This document shows positions 44,300 to 54,044 of a stretch of DNA of 64,000 bases, piece after piece. The position numbers and the translations under genes are program-made. Position 1 is the stretch's first letter; every line of letters begins with the position of its first letter. The notes beneath the pieces were generated by a model. The model saw only the letters and a program-made list of their open reading frames with translations. It had not been told where the DNA came from and made no database searches. The stretch comes from Flavobacterium ginsenosidimutans (GTDB lineage: Bacteria > Bacteroidota > Bacteroidia > Flavobacteriales > Flavobacteriaceae): contig NZ_QJRJ01000069.1 of the NCBI RefSeq assembly GCF_003254625.1, positions 106,793 to 170,792 on the forward strand, given 5' to 3'.

Positions 44300-45838
44300 A
44301 TGAAAAAAGCACTTTTAATTACATTTCTTATTTCGCTTTGTAGTCAGCTGAATTTTGCGCAGACTACAATTACCATTAAAAATACTGCAGATGCGCCAAC
44401 AATTGATAAAAACATTTACGGTCATTTCGCAGAACATTTAGGCCGTTGCATTTACGGAGGATTTTTTGTGGGAGACACTTCGAAAATTCCAAATACAAAC
44501 GGAGTAAGAAATGATATTATTAAGGCTTTAAAAGATTTAAAAATTCCAAACTTAAGATGGCCAGGAGGCTGTTTTGCTGATACCTATCACTGGAAAGACG
44601 GAATTGGACCAAAAGAGCAAAGACCAACTATTGTAAACAAATGGTGGGGCGGAGTTACTGAAGACAACAGTTTTGGAACACACGATTTCTTGAATATGTG
44701 TGAACTTTTGGGAGCAGAACCGTATTTATCTGGAAACGTAGGAAGCGGAACGGTTCAGGAATTAGCTGACTGGGTTCAGTACACGAACTTCAGCGGTAAA
44801 AGTCCGATGAGCGATTTACGCACAAAAAATGGAAGAAAAGAGCCTTGGAAAGTAAAATACTGGGGAATTGGAAATGAAGCTTGGGGATGCGGAGGAAACA
44901 TGACTGCAGAATATTACGCAGGCGAATATCGTAAATATGCGACTTTCATGTCAGACTGGGAAAATACTGGAGGAATCACAAGAATTGCTTCTGGATCAAA
45001 CAGTGCAGATTACAATTGGACAGAAGTTTTAATGAAAGGCATTCCGCTAAATATGTTAGGCGGAGTTGGAGTTCACCATTATGCTGTAATTGACTGGGGT
45101 AAAAAAGGAGATGATAGAAATTTTACTGAAGAAGGTTATTTCAAAACGATGCAGTCAGCGCTAAAAATGGAAGAATTGGTTACCAAACATTCTGCTATTA
45201 TGGACAAGTACGATCCTGAGAAAAAAGTAGCCATGATTGTTGACGAATGGGGAGGCTGGTATGAAGTTGAAAAAGGAACAAATCCAGGATTTTTATATCA
45301 GCAAAATACAATGCGTGACGCGGTTTTAGCTGGAGCAACTCTTAACATTTTCAACAACCATTCAGATCGTGTTCGTATGGCAAACTTAGCGCAATGCGTT
45401 AACGTTTTGCAAGCCGTAATTCTAACTGATAAAGCTAAAATGATTGTAACGCCAACATACCATGTAATGAAAATGTACAGCGTGCACCAAGACGCAAAAT
45501 TATTGCCAGTAAGTTTCGAATCGCCATCATACACTTTTAATGGAGAAAAACTTCCTGCAGTTTCTGCATCGGCATCAAAAGACAAAAACGGAGCTATTCA
45601 CATTTCATTAGTTAATGTAGACGCAAAAAATAAGAACAAAATCGAAATTGATGTAAAAGATTTAGGTGTGAAAAACTTCACAGGAACGGTTATAACATCG
45701 GCTAAATTACAAGATTACAATTCATTCGAAAATCCAGACAAAATTGCACCAGCAGTTTTTAAAGGTTTCGAAAACAAAAAAGGGAAACTTGAAATCACTA
45801 TTCCTCCTTTCTCAGTAGTTGTTTTAGAAGGAAAATAA
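44300..45838 (+). CDS. GH51 alpha-L-arabinofuranosidase
   Basis: 512 residues with signal peptide (cleavage near LNFAQ), so periplasmic. Catalytic residues: acid/base Glu in WGIGNEAWGCGG, nucleophile Glu in MIVDEWGGWYE; NLRWPGGCF lines the sugar site. The TIM barrel is followed by a beta-sandwich to the C-terminus. It removes alpha-L-arabinofuranose from arabino-oligosaccharides. It is 54 bp after the first GH43 gene and 11 bp before the second. Confidence 0.94.
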   Translation: MKKALLITFLISLCSQLNFAQTTITIKNTADAPTIDKNIYGHFAEHLGRCIYGGFFVGDTSKIPNTNGVRNDIIKALKDLKIPNLRWPGGCFADTYHWKDGIGPKEQRPTIVNKWWGGVTEDNSFGTHDFLNMCELLGAEPYLSGNVGSGTVQELADWVQYTNFSGKSPMSDLRTKNGRKEPWKVKYWGIGNEAWGCGGNMTAEYYAGEYRKYATFMSDWENTGGITRIASGSNSADYNWTEVLMKGIPLNMLGGVGVHHYAVIDWGKKGDDRNFTEEGYFKTMQSALKMEELVTKHSAIMDKYDPEKKVAMIVDEWGGWYEVEKGTNPGFLYQQNTMRDAVLAGATLNIFNNHSDRVRMANLAQCVNVLQAVILTDKAKMIVTPTYHVMKMYSVHQDAKLLPVSFESPSYTFNGEKLPAVSASASKDKNGAIHISLVNVDAKNKNKIEIDVKDLGVKNFTGTVITSAKLQDYNSFENPDKIAPAVFKGFENKKGKLEITIPPFSVVVLEGK

Positions 45839-45849
45839 AATAGAACCAA

Positions 45850-47472
45850 ATGAAAAACCAAAAATTCATTTTAAAAACCATTTCTGTCATCGGATTTTTT
45901 GCAGCAGCGATTTTAATGGCAAGCTGTTCAAAAGATGATCCGGCAACTAAAGATACAGATCCGCCTGTAGTGGTTGATCCGCCTGTGGTTACGCCAACAT
46001 TTAACGGACCAACTTATGCAGACAATTATACGTCAATTGCTGGTTGGGCAAATAGATCACAATGGAATCTAGCAAACGTACACGATCCATCAGTTGAGAA
46101 ATCGGGCGAATATTATTATATGTATCAAACCGATGCTTCATACGGAAACGCGCATGATGGCAATGGACATTTTTTCTACAGAAGATCAAAAGATTTAATC
46201 AGCTGGGAATTTATGGGACCTTCAATGCTTCAGGCTCCAGCTTGGGTAAAAGATTCTTTAAATAATAAAAGAGCGAGAATGAGTCCAGCACTTCCTCCGA
46301 TAGAAAATCCAAATTACGGATTTTGGGCGCCATGTGTTCGAAAAGTGGGGAATGTTTTCAGAATGTATTACAGCATTGTAGTAACAAATCCAATTACAGG
46401 AACAGATACAAATACTTCTTGGACAGAACGTGCTTTTATTGGTTTGGCTGAAACAACAGATTTAGCTTCTAATAATTGGGTTGACAAAGGAATGGTAGTT
46501 TGCTCAGAACCTGACGGCGTAAAAAGTTATGTTAGAAACGGAGGAAACGATTGGGATGCTTATTTTAAATTCAACGCCATCGATCCGAGTTTTATTGAAA
46601 CTCCCGAAGGTGAACAGTATTTAATTTACGGTTCTTGGCATTCTGGAATTGCAGCTTTAAAACTAAATCCAACGACAGGAAAACCAGATAAATTAAAAAC
46701 AATTGATGATTACGGAGTTCGAATTGCAGGTCGCGGAAATGTAAATACAAATCGCTGGCAAGCACTTGAAGGACCAGAAATCATCTACAATCCAGATACA
46801 CAATATTATTATTTGTTTTTGGCTTATGACGAATTATCGGTTGCTTATAACACACGTGTAGCTCGTTCTAAAAACATTCTTGGACCTTACGTTACAAACA
46901 CAGGAATCAGTATTACGAACGGAGCAGAATGCTATCCTTTGGTAACACATCCATATCAATTTAAAAATCATACAGGATGGGTTGGATTTGCGCATTGTGC
47001 TGTTTTTCAAAACCCAGAAACAAAACAATGGTTTTATGCTTCACAGGCGCGTTTGCCAGAAGGAGTTGCTGGAATCAATGTCTCAAATGCAGTCATGATG
47101 GGGCATGTTCATGGAATTCAATGGACAGAAGACGGATGGCCAGTAATAGAACCAGAACGCTATGCGGGCGTACCAACAACGACTTTTGCAGAAGGAAATC
47201 TGGTTGGAACTTGGGAACAGATTACCTTGAATTACCAATACAAAACCATGCAAAAAGCAGTTACAATTTATCTAACGGCTGACAAAAAAGTAAGCGGGGA
47301 TATAACGGGAACTTGGTCTTATGATGCCGCAAAAAAAATCGCTACCATAAACGGAGTTAAATGCAATGTAGTTGACGCTTGGGATTGGGAATCGGCAACC
47401 AGAAAAGTGACCTTAACCTATACCGGAATCAATAGTGCAGGAATAGGGGTTTGGGGAAAAAAAATAAATTAG
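45850..47472 (+). CDS. GH43 lipoprotein with C-terminal lipocalin-like domain
   Basis: 540 residues. Lipoprotein signal LMASCSKDDP (Cys26) with the Lys-Asp-Asp pattern of surface lipoproteins. The GH43 core has NVHDPSVEKSG, NAIDPSFIETP and LEGPEIIYNP; the acid Glu is in LEGPE. A C-terminal beta-rich module (about 450-540: GTWEQITLNYQ to GIGVWGKKIN) resembles the lipocalin-like extension seen in some endo-arabinanases. Probable endo-1,5-alpha-arabinanase at the cell surface. Confidence 0.9.
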   Translation: MKNQKFILKTISVIGFFAAAILMASCSKDDPATKDTDPPVVVDPPVVTPTFNGPTYADNYTSIAGWANRSQWNLANVHDPSVEKSGEYYYMYQTDASYGNAHDGNGHFFYRRSKDLISWEFMGPSMLQAPAWVKDSLNNKRARMSPALPPIENPNYGFWAPCVRKVGNVFRMYYSIVVTNPITGTDTNTSWTERAFIGLAETTDLASNNWVDKGMVVCSEPDGVKSYVRNGGNDWDAYFKFNAIDPSFIETPEGEQYLIYGSWHSGIAALKLNPTTGKPDKLKTIDDYGVRIAGRGNVNTNRWQALEGPEIIYNPDTQYYYLFLAYDELSVAYNTRVARSKNILGPYVTNTGISITNGAECYPLVTHPYQFKNHTGWVGFAHCAVFQNPETKQWFYASQARLPEGVAGINVSNAVMMGHVHGIQWTEDGWPVIEPERYAGVPTTTFAEGNLVGTWEQITLNYQYKTMQKAVTIYLTADKKVSGDITGTWSYDAAKKIATINGVKCNVVDAWDWESATRKVTLTYTGINSAGIGVWGKKIN

Positions 47473-47530
47473 AAAAACCCCAATTATTAGAGAATTAAAA
47501 ATAAAATCTGCGTAATCTGCGAGAGAAAAA

Positions 47531-47642
47531 TAGCCACGAATTCACGAATTAAAATGATTAAAAAATCTGTGAAATCTGCTTGAATAAAAATAACCGCAAA
47601 TTTCTCGAATTATAATTTGTAAAAATTTGTGAATTCGTGGCA
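47531..47642. repeat. 115-bp MITE-like element, copy 2
   Basis: Starts TAGCCACGAATTCACGAATT and ends GTGAATTCGTGGC; the interior follows copy 1 (25864-25978) with few differences and a small gap. It lies just upstream of the third GH43 gene and probably breaks the operon or adds a hairpin. Confidence 0.8.
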
Positions 47643-47658
47643 AAAAAATAAAATAACA

Positions 47659-48603
47659 ATGAAAAACCTATTTACAAGCCTGTCCATTTTGTTTTTATCG
47701 ATTGCCGCAACTGCACAATCGGTAAAATTCAACAATCCTGCCATTACAGATAAATACACAGGAGATCCTGCCGCATTGGTGTACAAAGACAAAGTGTATT
47801 TGTATGCTGGTCATGACGAAGCGCCAAATGATTTTCATTTTTATAAGATGAATGAATGGCTAGTGTATTCTTCTTCTGATATGAAAAAATGGGAATCACA
47901 TCCTGTTCCGCTTAAAGTAACTGATTTTAAATGGGCAAAAAGTGATGCTTGGGCTTCGCAGGTAATAGAAAGAAATGGAAAATTTTATTGGTATGTAACG
48001 GTTGAACATGGAACTGTTCACGGAAAATCGATTGGAGTTGCTGTTGCTGATAACCCGCTTGGGCCTTTTAAAGATGCATTAGGAAAAGCCTTAATCACCA
48101 ATGATATGACCAAATTTAGCGACATAACCTGGGACGATATAGATCCGACGGTTTTTATCGATACTGATGGACAAGCTTATCTTTTTTGGGGGAATACCGC
48201 TTGTCATTATGCTAAATTAAAAGAAAATATGACGGAAATAGAAGGTGAAATTCATCACATAAAACTGCCTAACTTTACTGAAGCACCGTGGATTCACAAA
48301 CACAAAGACTGGTATTATTTGTCATACGCTTATGAGTTTCCTGAAAAAATTGCCTACGCCATGAGTAAATCAATTACAGGACCTTGGGAGTTTAAAGGAA
48401 TTCTGAATGAAATTGCTGGAAATAGTAACACAAATCACCAATCAATAATTGATTTTAAAGGACAATCGTATTTCATTTATCACAACGGAGCATCAAAACC
48501 AGATGGAGGAAGTTTTAGAAGATCAGTCTGTGTCGATAAATTATTTTATAACAAAGACGGGACAATGAAACGAATTGTTATGACATCTGAAGGAATTCAA
48601 TAG
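47659..48603 (+). CDS. GH43 arabinofuranosidase/xylosidase-type enzyme
   Basis: 314 residues from the ATG at 47659, since the region before it belongs to the repeat; the signal peptide MKNLFTSLSILFLSIAATAQ then starts cleanly. GH43 residues: TGDPAALVYKD (base Asp), DDIDPTVFIDT (pKa Asp), TEAPWIHKHK (acid Glu). The pattern is that of exo-acting GH43 subfamilies that clip side-chain arabinose or xylose. Predicted periplasmic. Confidence 0.9.
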   Translation: MKNLFTSLSILFLSIAATAQSVKFNNPAITDKYTGDPAALVYKDKVYLYAGHDEAPNDFHFYKMNEWLVYSSSDMKKWESHPVPLKVTDFKWAKSDAWASQVIERNGKFYWYVTVEHGTVHGKSIGVAVADNPLGPFKDALGKALITNDMTKFSDITWDDIDPTVFIDTDGQAYLFWGNTACHYAKLKENMTEIEGEIHHIKLPNFTEAPWIHKHKDWYYLSYAYEFPEKIAYAMSKSITGPWEFKGILNEIAGNSNTNHQSIIDFKGQSYFIYHNGASKPDGGSFRRSVCVDKLFYNKDGTMKRIVMTSEGIQ

Positions 48604-48669
48604 ATTTAGTATTCAGTCGCAGTCTCAGTTTTCAGTTAACCAAAAACTTAAATTTTTTATATCACTTAT

Positions 48670-49650
48670 ATGGTTTACAAAAACATAAAATATACAATTT
48701 CGGCTTTTCTAATGTTCACAGTTTCTGTGGTTATGGCACAGGAAATTGTTGTGCACGATCCTGTTGTTATCAAACAAAAAGATACATACTATTTGTATTG
48801 TACAGGCAACGGAATAAGTGTTTTTAGTTCGAAAGATTTAAAAAAATGGAACAAAGAACCACAGGTTTTCGCAGAAAAACCAGTTTGGGCAGATGGTGTT
48901 GCAGCAGATTTTAAAAATCATATTTGGGCACCAGATATTTCATTCCACAACAATATCTATTATTTGTATTATTCTGTTTCGGCTTTCGCCAAAAATACGT
49001 CGGCGATTGGCGTTGCAACTAATACGACTTTAGATCCAAAAGATAAAAATTACAAATGGGTCGATCAGGGAATTGTCATTCAATCACAACCAAACAGAGA
49101 TATGTGGAACGCCATTGATCCAAATTTGGTTTTTGATGAAAACAACACGCCTTGGCTTTCTTTCGGTTCTTTTTGGGAAGGATTGAAATTGGTAAAATTA
49201 AACCCCGATTTAAAATCAATTGCGCAACCTCAAGAATGGCATACAATCGCAAAACGTAAAAGAACTTTCGAATTGCTAGATTCTGATCCAGGTGATGGTG
49301 CACTTGAAGCTCCTTTTATCTTTAAGAAAAATGGATACTATTATCAATTTCTGTCTTGGGATTTATGCTGTCGCGGAGAAAAAAGCACTTACAAAGTGGT
49401 TGTTGGAAGATCTAAAAATGTAACAGGACCTTATTTGGATAAAGAAGGAAAACCACTAGATCAAGGCGGAGGAAGTATAGTAGTTCAAGGCGATCAAAAC
49501 TATTTTGGAGTAGGACATAATAGCGCTTATACTTTCGACGGAAAAGATTATATCTTTTATCACGCTTACGAAAAGAAAACTAATGGAACACCAAGGTTAG
49601 TAGTCAAAGAAATACAATGGGATGCTGATTTGTGGCCTGTTTTAAAATAG
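48670..49650 (+). CDS. GH43 endo-arabinanase-like enzyme, periplasmic
   Basis: 326 residues with signal peptide (cleavage near VVMAQE). VHDPVVIKQK, NAIDPNLVFDE and LEAPFIFKKN supply the GH43 triad, and LSWDLCCRGEKSTYKVVVGRS is the endo-arabinanase segment shared with the 43241-44245 product. No lipobox, so it likely finishes arabino-oligosaccharides in the periplasm that the surface enzymes start on. GH127 follows by 12 bp. Confidence 0.92.
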   Translation: MVYKNIKYTISAFLMFTVSVVMAQEIVVHDPVVIKQKDTYYLYCTGNGISVFSSKDLKKWNKEPQVFAEKPVWADGVAADFKNHIWAPDISFHNNIYYLYYSVSAFAKNTSAIGVATNTTLDPKDKNYKWVDQGIVIQSQPNRDMWNAIDPNLVFDENNTPWLSFGSFWEGLKLVKLNPDLKSIAQPQEWHTIAKRKRTFELLDSDPGDGALEAPFIFKKNGYYYQFLSWDLCCRGEKSTYKVVVGRSKNVTGPYLDKEGKPLDQGGGSIVVQGDQNYFGVGHNSAYTFDGKDYIFYHAYEKKTNGTPRLVVKEIQWDADLWPVLK

Positions 49651-49662
49651 AATACAAGAATA

Positions 49663-51645
49663 ATGATGAAATACAACTTACCAATTTTAACGATTTTTAT
49701 GTCACTTCTGGTTTTGGTTTCGTGTAAAGAAACCAAAAATAATGTGGTGCAAAATAAAACGTCAGTTTTAAAAGCAGGTTACGAAATCGAACCCGTAAAC
49801 ATTCAAAATGTAAAATTAACTGATTCTTTTTGGCTTCCAATTATCAAAAGAGTGCAGGAAGTAACCATAGAATATGCAATTAAAAAATGTGATGAAGAAG
49901 GTCGTTTTGAGAACTTTTTAATCGCAGGAAAACAAAAAACAGGAACAGTGAGAGGTGAAATGCCTTTTGATGATACGGATGTTTACAAAATTATCGAAGG
50001 CGCATCAAATACCTTAATTTCTGCTCCAAATCCAAAACTAGAAAGAGTTTTAGATTCTTTGATTGCGATTGTGAAAATTGGTCAGGAAGAAGATGGTTAT
50101 TTGACAACATGGAGAACAATAAATCCTGCAAAACCGCCTGCTACTTGGGTTCCAGTTATTGAAGGAAAACGTTGGGAATCATTGCAAATCAGTCACGAAT
50201 GCTATAACGCTGGTCATTTAATTGAAGCTGCAGTTGTGCATTATGAGGCGACTGGAAAAAGAAATTTCCTTGATATCGCCATCAAAAATGCCGATTTGTT
50301 CGTGAAAACTTTTGGCGACGGTCCAGGTCAGGTAAAAGGCGTTCCAGGACATCAAATTATAGAAACGGGTTTGATTAAATTATATCAAATTACTGGAAAA
50401 GAAGATTATTTGAAACTTGCCAAATATTTTCTGGACAATCGAGGAAATCCGAACAATCATAAATTGTATGGAGAATACGCTCAAGATCACATGCCAGTTG
50501 TAGAGCAAAAAGAAGCAGTCGGGCATGCTGTTCGTGCCGTTTATATGTATGCTGGAATGACCGATATTGTTGCAATGACCAAAGACAAATCATATGAAAA
50601 TGCCGTAAATAATTTATGGGATAATATGGTTAACAAAAAGATGTACATCACAGGCGGAATCGGATCGAGACATGACGGTGAAGCTTTTGGAGCAAACTAC
50701 GAATTGCCAAATCTAACTGCTTACAACGAAACATGTGCGGCAATTGGAGATGTATATTGGAATCACAGATTGCATAATTTATATGGAAAATCACAATATT
50801 TTGATGTCATCGAAAGAACGATGTACAACGGATTGATTTCGGGTATTTCGCTTGACGGAAAACAATTTTTCTATCCAAATGCCTTGGAAGCAGATGGGAT
50901 TTACAAATCAAACAGAGGTTCTTGCACGCGTCAGGCTTGGTTTGACTGTTCTTGCTGTCCGACTAATTTAATTCGTTTTATTCCGTCAATTCCAGGATTA
51001 ATTTATTCGAAAACCAAGAATGATTTGTATGTGAATTTATATGCTTCAAACAATGCTTCTTTCACTTTAGGAAAAACAGATTTACAGATTTCACAACAGA
51101 CTTCTTATCCTTGGAACGGAAAAGTTGGAATTTCAGTTAATCCTAAAAAAGAGAGCAAATTCACGATTAAACTTCGCGTTCCAGGTTGGGCAAGAAATGA
51201 AGTTTTACCAGGAGATTTATATACGTATAAGAAAGCTTCAAGTCAAAAACCAACTATTACTGTAAACGGAGAAACATTAGCGATTCAGCCTGAAAACTGC
51301 TATTTTAACGTAACTAGAAATTGGAAAAAAGGAGACAAAATCGCTCTTAATTTTCCAATGGAAGTTCAGGAAGTAGAAACCAATTCAAAAGTAGAAACGA
51401 ATAAAAATAAAGTCTCTTTAGAATACGGTCCGTTAGTGTATGCGGTTGAAGAAATCGACAATAAAAACAATTTTGATAAGATCGATGTTTCGGCTTCAGA
51501 CACTTTCAAAGTGAGAAAAGAAACGAACTTATTGCAAGGTGTAAATGTCATCGAAAATTCGAAATTCAAAGCCATTCCTTATTATTCATGGTCAAATCGT
51601 GGAGTTGGAAAAATGAAAGTCTGGCTGGATTATAAATTGAATTAA
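49663..51645 (+). CDS. GH127 beta-L-arabinofuranosidase
   Basis: 660 residues. Lipoprotein signal LVLVSCKETK (Cys21), without acidic residues after the Cys, so probably periplasm-facing. The (alpha/alpha)6 barrel has FENFLIAGKQKTG and ITGGIGSRHDGEAFG; the Cys cluster WFDCSCCPTNLIRF supplies the zinc-held Cys nucleophile of GH127. These enzymes remove beta-L-arabinofuranose, which is rare and found in plant extensin-type chains or as caps. This extends the locus beyond plain alpha-arabinan. Confidence 0.92.
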   Translation: MMKYNLPILTIFMSLLVLVSCKETKNNVVQNKTSVLKAGYEIEPVNIQNVKLTDSFWLPIIKRVQEVTIEYAIKKCDEEGRFENFLIAGKQKTGTVRGEMPFDDTDVYKIIEGASNTLISAPNPKLERVLDSLIAIVKIGQEEDGYLTTWRTINPAKPPATWVPVIEGKRWESLQISHECYNAGHLIEAAVVHYEATGKRNFLDIAIKNADLFVKTFGDGPGQVKGVPGHQIIETGLIKLYQITGKEDYLKLAKYFLDNRGNPNNHKLYGEYAQDHMPVVEQKEAVGHAVRAVYMYAGMTDIVAMTKDKSYENAVNNLWDNMVNKKMYITGGIGSRHDGEAFGANYELPNLTAYNETCAAIGDVYWNHRLHNLYGKSQYFDVIERTMYNGLISGISLDGKQFFYPNALEADGIYKSNRGSCTRQAWFDCSCCPTNLIRFIPSIPGLIYSKTKNDLYVNLYASNNASFTLGKTDLQISQQTSYPWNGKVGISVNPKKESKFTIKLRVPGWARNEVLPGDLYTYKKASSQKPTITVNGETLAIQPENCYFNVTRNWKKGDKIALNFPMEVQEVETNSKVETNKNKVSLEYGPLVYAVEEIDNKNNFDKIDVSASDTFKVRKETNLLQGVNVIENSKFKAIPYYSWSNRGVGKMKVWLDYKLN

Positions 51646-51786
51646 AAATTAAAATTCCGAAGGAACGATTCATATTGTAGATACGTCCCGAGGCTTCGGG
51701 ATCAATCCATCAGATGTATAGAGAATAAAAAATATAGCCACAGATTAAAAGGATTTAAATAAATCTGCCAATCTGCGAGAGAAAAA

Positions 51787-51927
51787 TTTAAACACATAGA
51801 AACATAGATTTTTTTAATCCATAAAAGAGAAAAAAAACAAATCTAGATTTGAACACATAGCTATGTGAATTTAAGAAAAATGAAATGCCTTTTTAGACAA
51901 GGAATGCTATGATTCTATGTGTTTAAA
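51787..51927. repeat. Element with 21-bp terminal inverted repeats
   Basis: Two 21-bp ends, 51787-51807 (core AAACACATAGAAACATAG) and 51907-51927 (core CTATGATTCTATGTGTTT), are inverted with one mismatch. It fills much of the 313-bp gap between the GH127 and GH51 genes; upstream of it there is only a short GC-rich hairpin (51687-51700) and AT-rich sequence. Confidence 0.75.
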
Positions 51928-51958
51928 AAAAATAAAGACAAAAAACAAAAATAAAAAC

Positions 51959-53944
51959 ATGAATACCAATCTTATTACCAAAATTACCCTTTGCGGAGCA
52001 CTGTTAACAAGCATATACACATCGGCACAAAAAAACAATTTTGAAGTAGATGCGTCCAAAACCATAACCAAAATTCAGCCAACGATGTACGGAGTGTTTT
52101 TTGAGGACATCAACTTTGCTGCAGACGGAGGATTGTACGCAGAAATGATTAAAAACAGATCATTCGAATTTCTGTTTCCAATGATGGGATGGAATGAACC
52201 AAACAGCGACCGCCATAAACTAAATCAGCAATCTGGAATTGCAAATGTCATTCAGTATTCTCAACAAGGAACCAATCACAATTACTGCCGAGTTACAGTT
52301 AACGATGCGAGCGGTTATCAGTTGGTAAATGAAGGTTTCAGAGGAATGGGAATCAAAAAAGATTTGAAATACAATCTGACTTTAAAAGCTTCAAAAATTT
52401 CAGGAAATATTTCAAAAATTAAATTCCAATTTATTGATAAAGACAATAAAGTACTGGGAGAAACTTCAGTTGTTCCAACATCAAAAGATTGGTCAAATTA
52501 TTCTACGCAGTTAACGTCAACCGCGACAGAAGCAAAAGCAAAATTAAAAATCACTTTTGAAGGAAACGGAGTAATTGATCTGGATAATATTTCACTATTT
52601 CCAGAGGATACTTGGGCAGGAAGAAAAAACGGACTTCGTAAAGATTTAGTGCAATTATTATACGATTTAAAACCAGGATTTTTGCGTTTCCCAGGAGGCT
52701 GTATTGTTGAAGGAAGAACTTTAGCAGAGCGTTACCAATGGAAAAAATCGGTTGGAAAAGTGGAAGACAGAGAAACTGCTGTAAACCGTTGGAACATGGA
52801 ATTTGCGCACAGACCTGCACCAGATTATTTCCAAAGTTTCGGATTAGGATTCTTTGAATATTTTCAGCTTTCAGAAGATATTGGCGCTTCTCCGCTTCCA
52901 ATTTTAAGTTGCGGAATGGCGTGTCAATTCAACACAGGAGAATTAGTTCCGATGGATCAAATCGATCCTTATGTACAAGATGCTTTGGATTTAATTGAAT
53001 TCGCAAATGGCGGAACAGAAACAGCTTGGGGAAAAGTGAGAGCCGATATGGGACATCCAAAACCATTCAACTTAAAATTCATTGGAGTTGGAAATGAGCA
53101 ATGGGGACCAGATTATATCGAGCGTTTTAAAGTGTTTGAAAAAGCCATCAAAAGCAAATATCCAAACATTACCATTGTTTCAGGAACAGGACCTTTCCCT
53201 GACGGAGATTTCTTCGAATATGGAATGAAGGAACTTAAAAAACTAAACGCAGAAATTGTAGACGAACATTATTATAAAAATCCAGAATGGTTTCGTAAAA
53301 ATGCAACGCGTTACGATAGTTACGATCGTAAAGGACCAAAGATTTTTGCTGGAGAATATGCTGCACAAAGCGTAGCTATTGCAAGTCCAGACAACAAAAA
53401 CAATTGGGAATGTGCTTTTTCTGAAGCTGCTTTCATGACGGGAATGGAACGAAATGCTGAGGTAGTTCATTTAACTTCTTATGCTCCATTATTGGCTCAT
53501 GAAGAAGGCTGGCAATGGACACCAGATATGATTTGGTTCAACAATCTGCAGTCATTTGGAACACCAAATTATTATGTACAAAAACTCTTTTCAAACAATA
53601 AAGGAACAGACTTAATCAGCATAACAAAAGACGGAAAAGCGGTTACAGGACAAAACGATTTATTTGCTTCTGCGGTAAAAGATGCCAATTCAAAAGAAGT
53701 AATTCTGAAAATTGTAAATACATCAGCTTCAGCTCAAAATGTTTCAATTGATTTAAAAGGAGCAAAATTAGATTCAAAAGGAACAGCGGTGACTTTGAAA
53801 GGAGATGGATTAAATGATGAAAATTCATTTGCTTCACCAACTAAAATTAGCCCAAAAGAAAGTCAGTTTAAGGTAAGTGGAAGCAAAGTTCAGTACGATT
53901 TTCCAGCTTATTCTGTAACGGTTTTAAAGATTAAGATGAAATAA
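51959..53944 (+). CDS. GH51 alpha-L-arabinofuranosidase with N-terminal carbohydrate-binding region
   Basis: 661 residues from the ATG at 51959; the frame extends upstream to 51917 but that part is inside the repeat. Signal peptide ends near IYTSAQ. Residues about 80-200 resemble a CBM4/9-like beta-sandwich (YCRVTVNDASGYQ, DLDNISLFPEDTW). The GH51 catalytic part has LRFPGGCIVEG, acid/base FIGVGNEQWGPDY and nucleophile IFAGEYAAQ. Larger than the 44300-45838 enzyme and of a different subgroup, likely acting on polymeric or side-chain arabinose in the periplasm. Confidence 0.93.
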   Translation: MNTNLITKITLCGALLTSIYTSAQKNNFEVDASKTITKIQPTMYGVFFEDINFAADGGLYAEMIKNRSFEFLFPMMGWNEPNSDRHKLNQQSGIANVIQYSQQGTNHNYCRVTVNDASGYQLVNEGFRGMGIKKDLKYNLTLKASKISGNISKIKFQFIDKDNKVLGETSVVPTSKDWSNYSTQLTSTATEAKAKLKITFEGNGVIDLDNISLFPEDTWAGRKNGLRKDLVQLLYDLKPGFLRFPGGCIVEGRTLAERYQWKKSVGKVEDRETAVNRWNMEFAHRPAPDYFQSFGLGFFEYFQLSEDIGASPLPILSCGMACQFNTGELVPMDQIDPYVQDALDLIEFANGGTETAWGKVRADMGHPKPFNLKFIGVGNEQWGPDYIERFKVFEKAIKSKYPNITIVSGTGPFPDGDFFEYGMKELKKLNAEIVDEHYYKNPEWFRKNATRYDSYDRKGPKIFAGEYAAQSVAIASPDNKNNWECAFSEAAFMTGMERNAEVVHLTSYAPLLAHEEGWQWTPDMIWFNNLQSFGTPNYYVQKLFSNNKGTDLISITKDGKAVTGQNDLFASAVKDANSKEVILKIVNTSASAQNVSIDLKGAKLDSKGTAVTLKGDGLNDENSFASPTKISPKESQFKVSGSKVQYDFPAYSVTVLKIKMK

Positions 53945-53953
53945 TCGCAACAT

Positions 53954-53982
53954 AATAAATGTAATATTGACATTTATTTTTT
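53954..53982 (+). terminator. Likely terminator ending the glycan-degrading gene run
   Basis: AATAAATGT (53954-53962) pairs with ACATTTATT (53970-53978), followed by T residues to 53982. AT-only stem, so moderate strength. Confidence 0.5.
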
Positions 53983-54044
53983 GTTTTGAGCTTAAATCTT
54001 TGTTTTGATGCATTTTTTGTAAAAATTAAGGAACAGAATTTTAT

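Noticed and set aside
51687..51700. GC-rich hairpin CCCGA-GGCT-TCGGG after the GH127 gene
   Set aside because: Short stem with no T-tract; of the kind scattered between Flavobacterium genes. Not convincing as a terminator.
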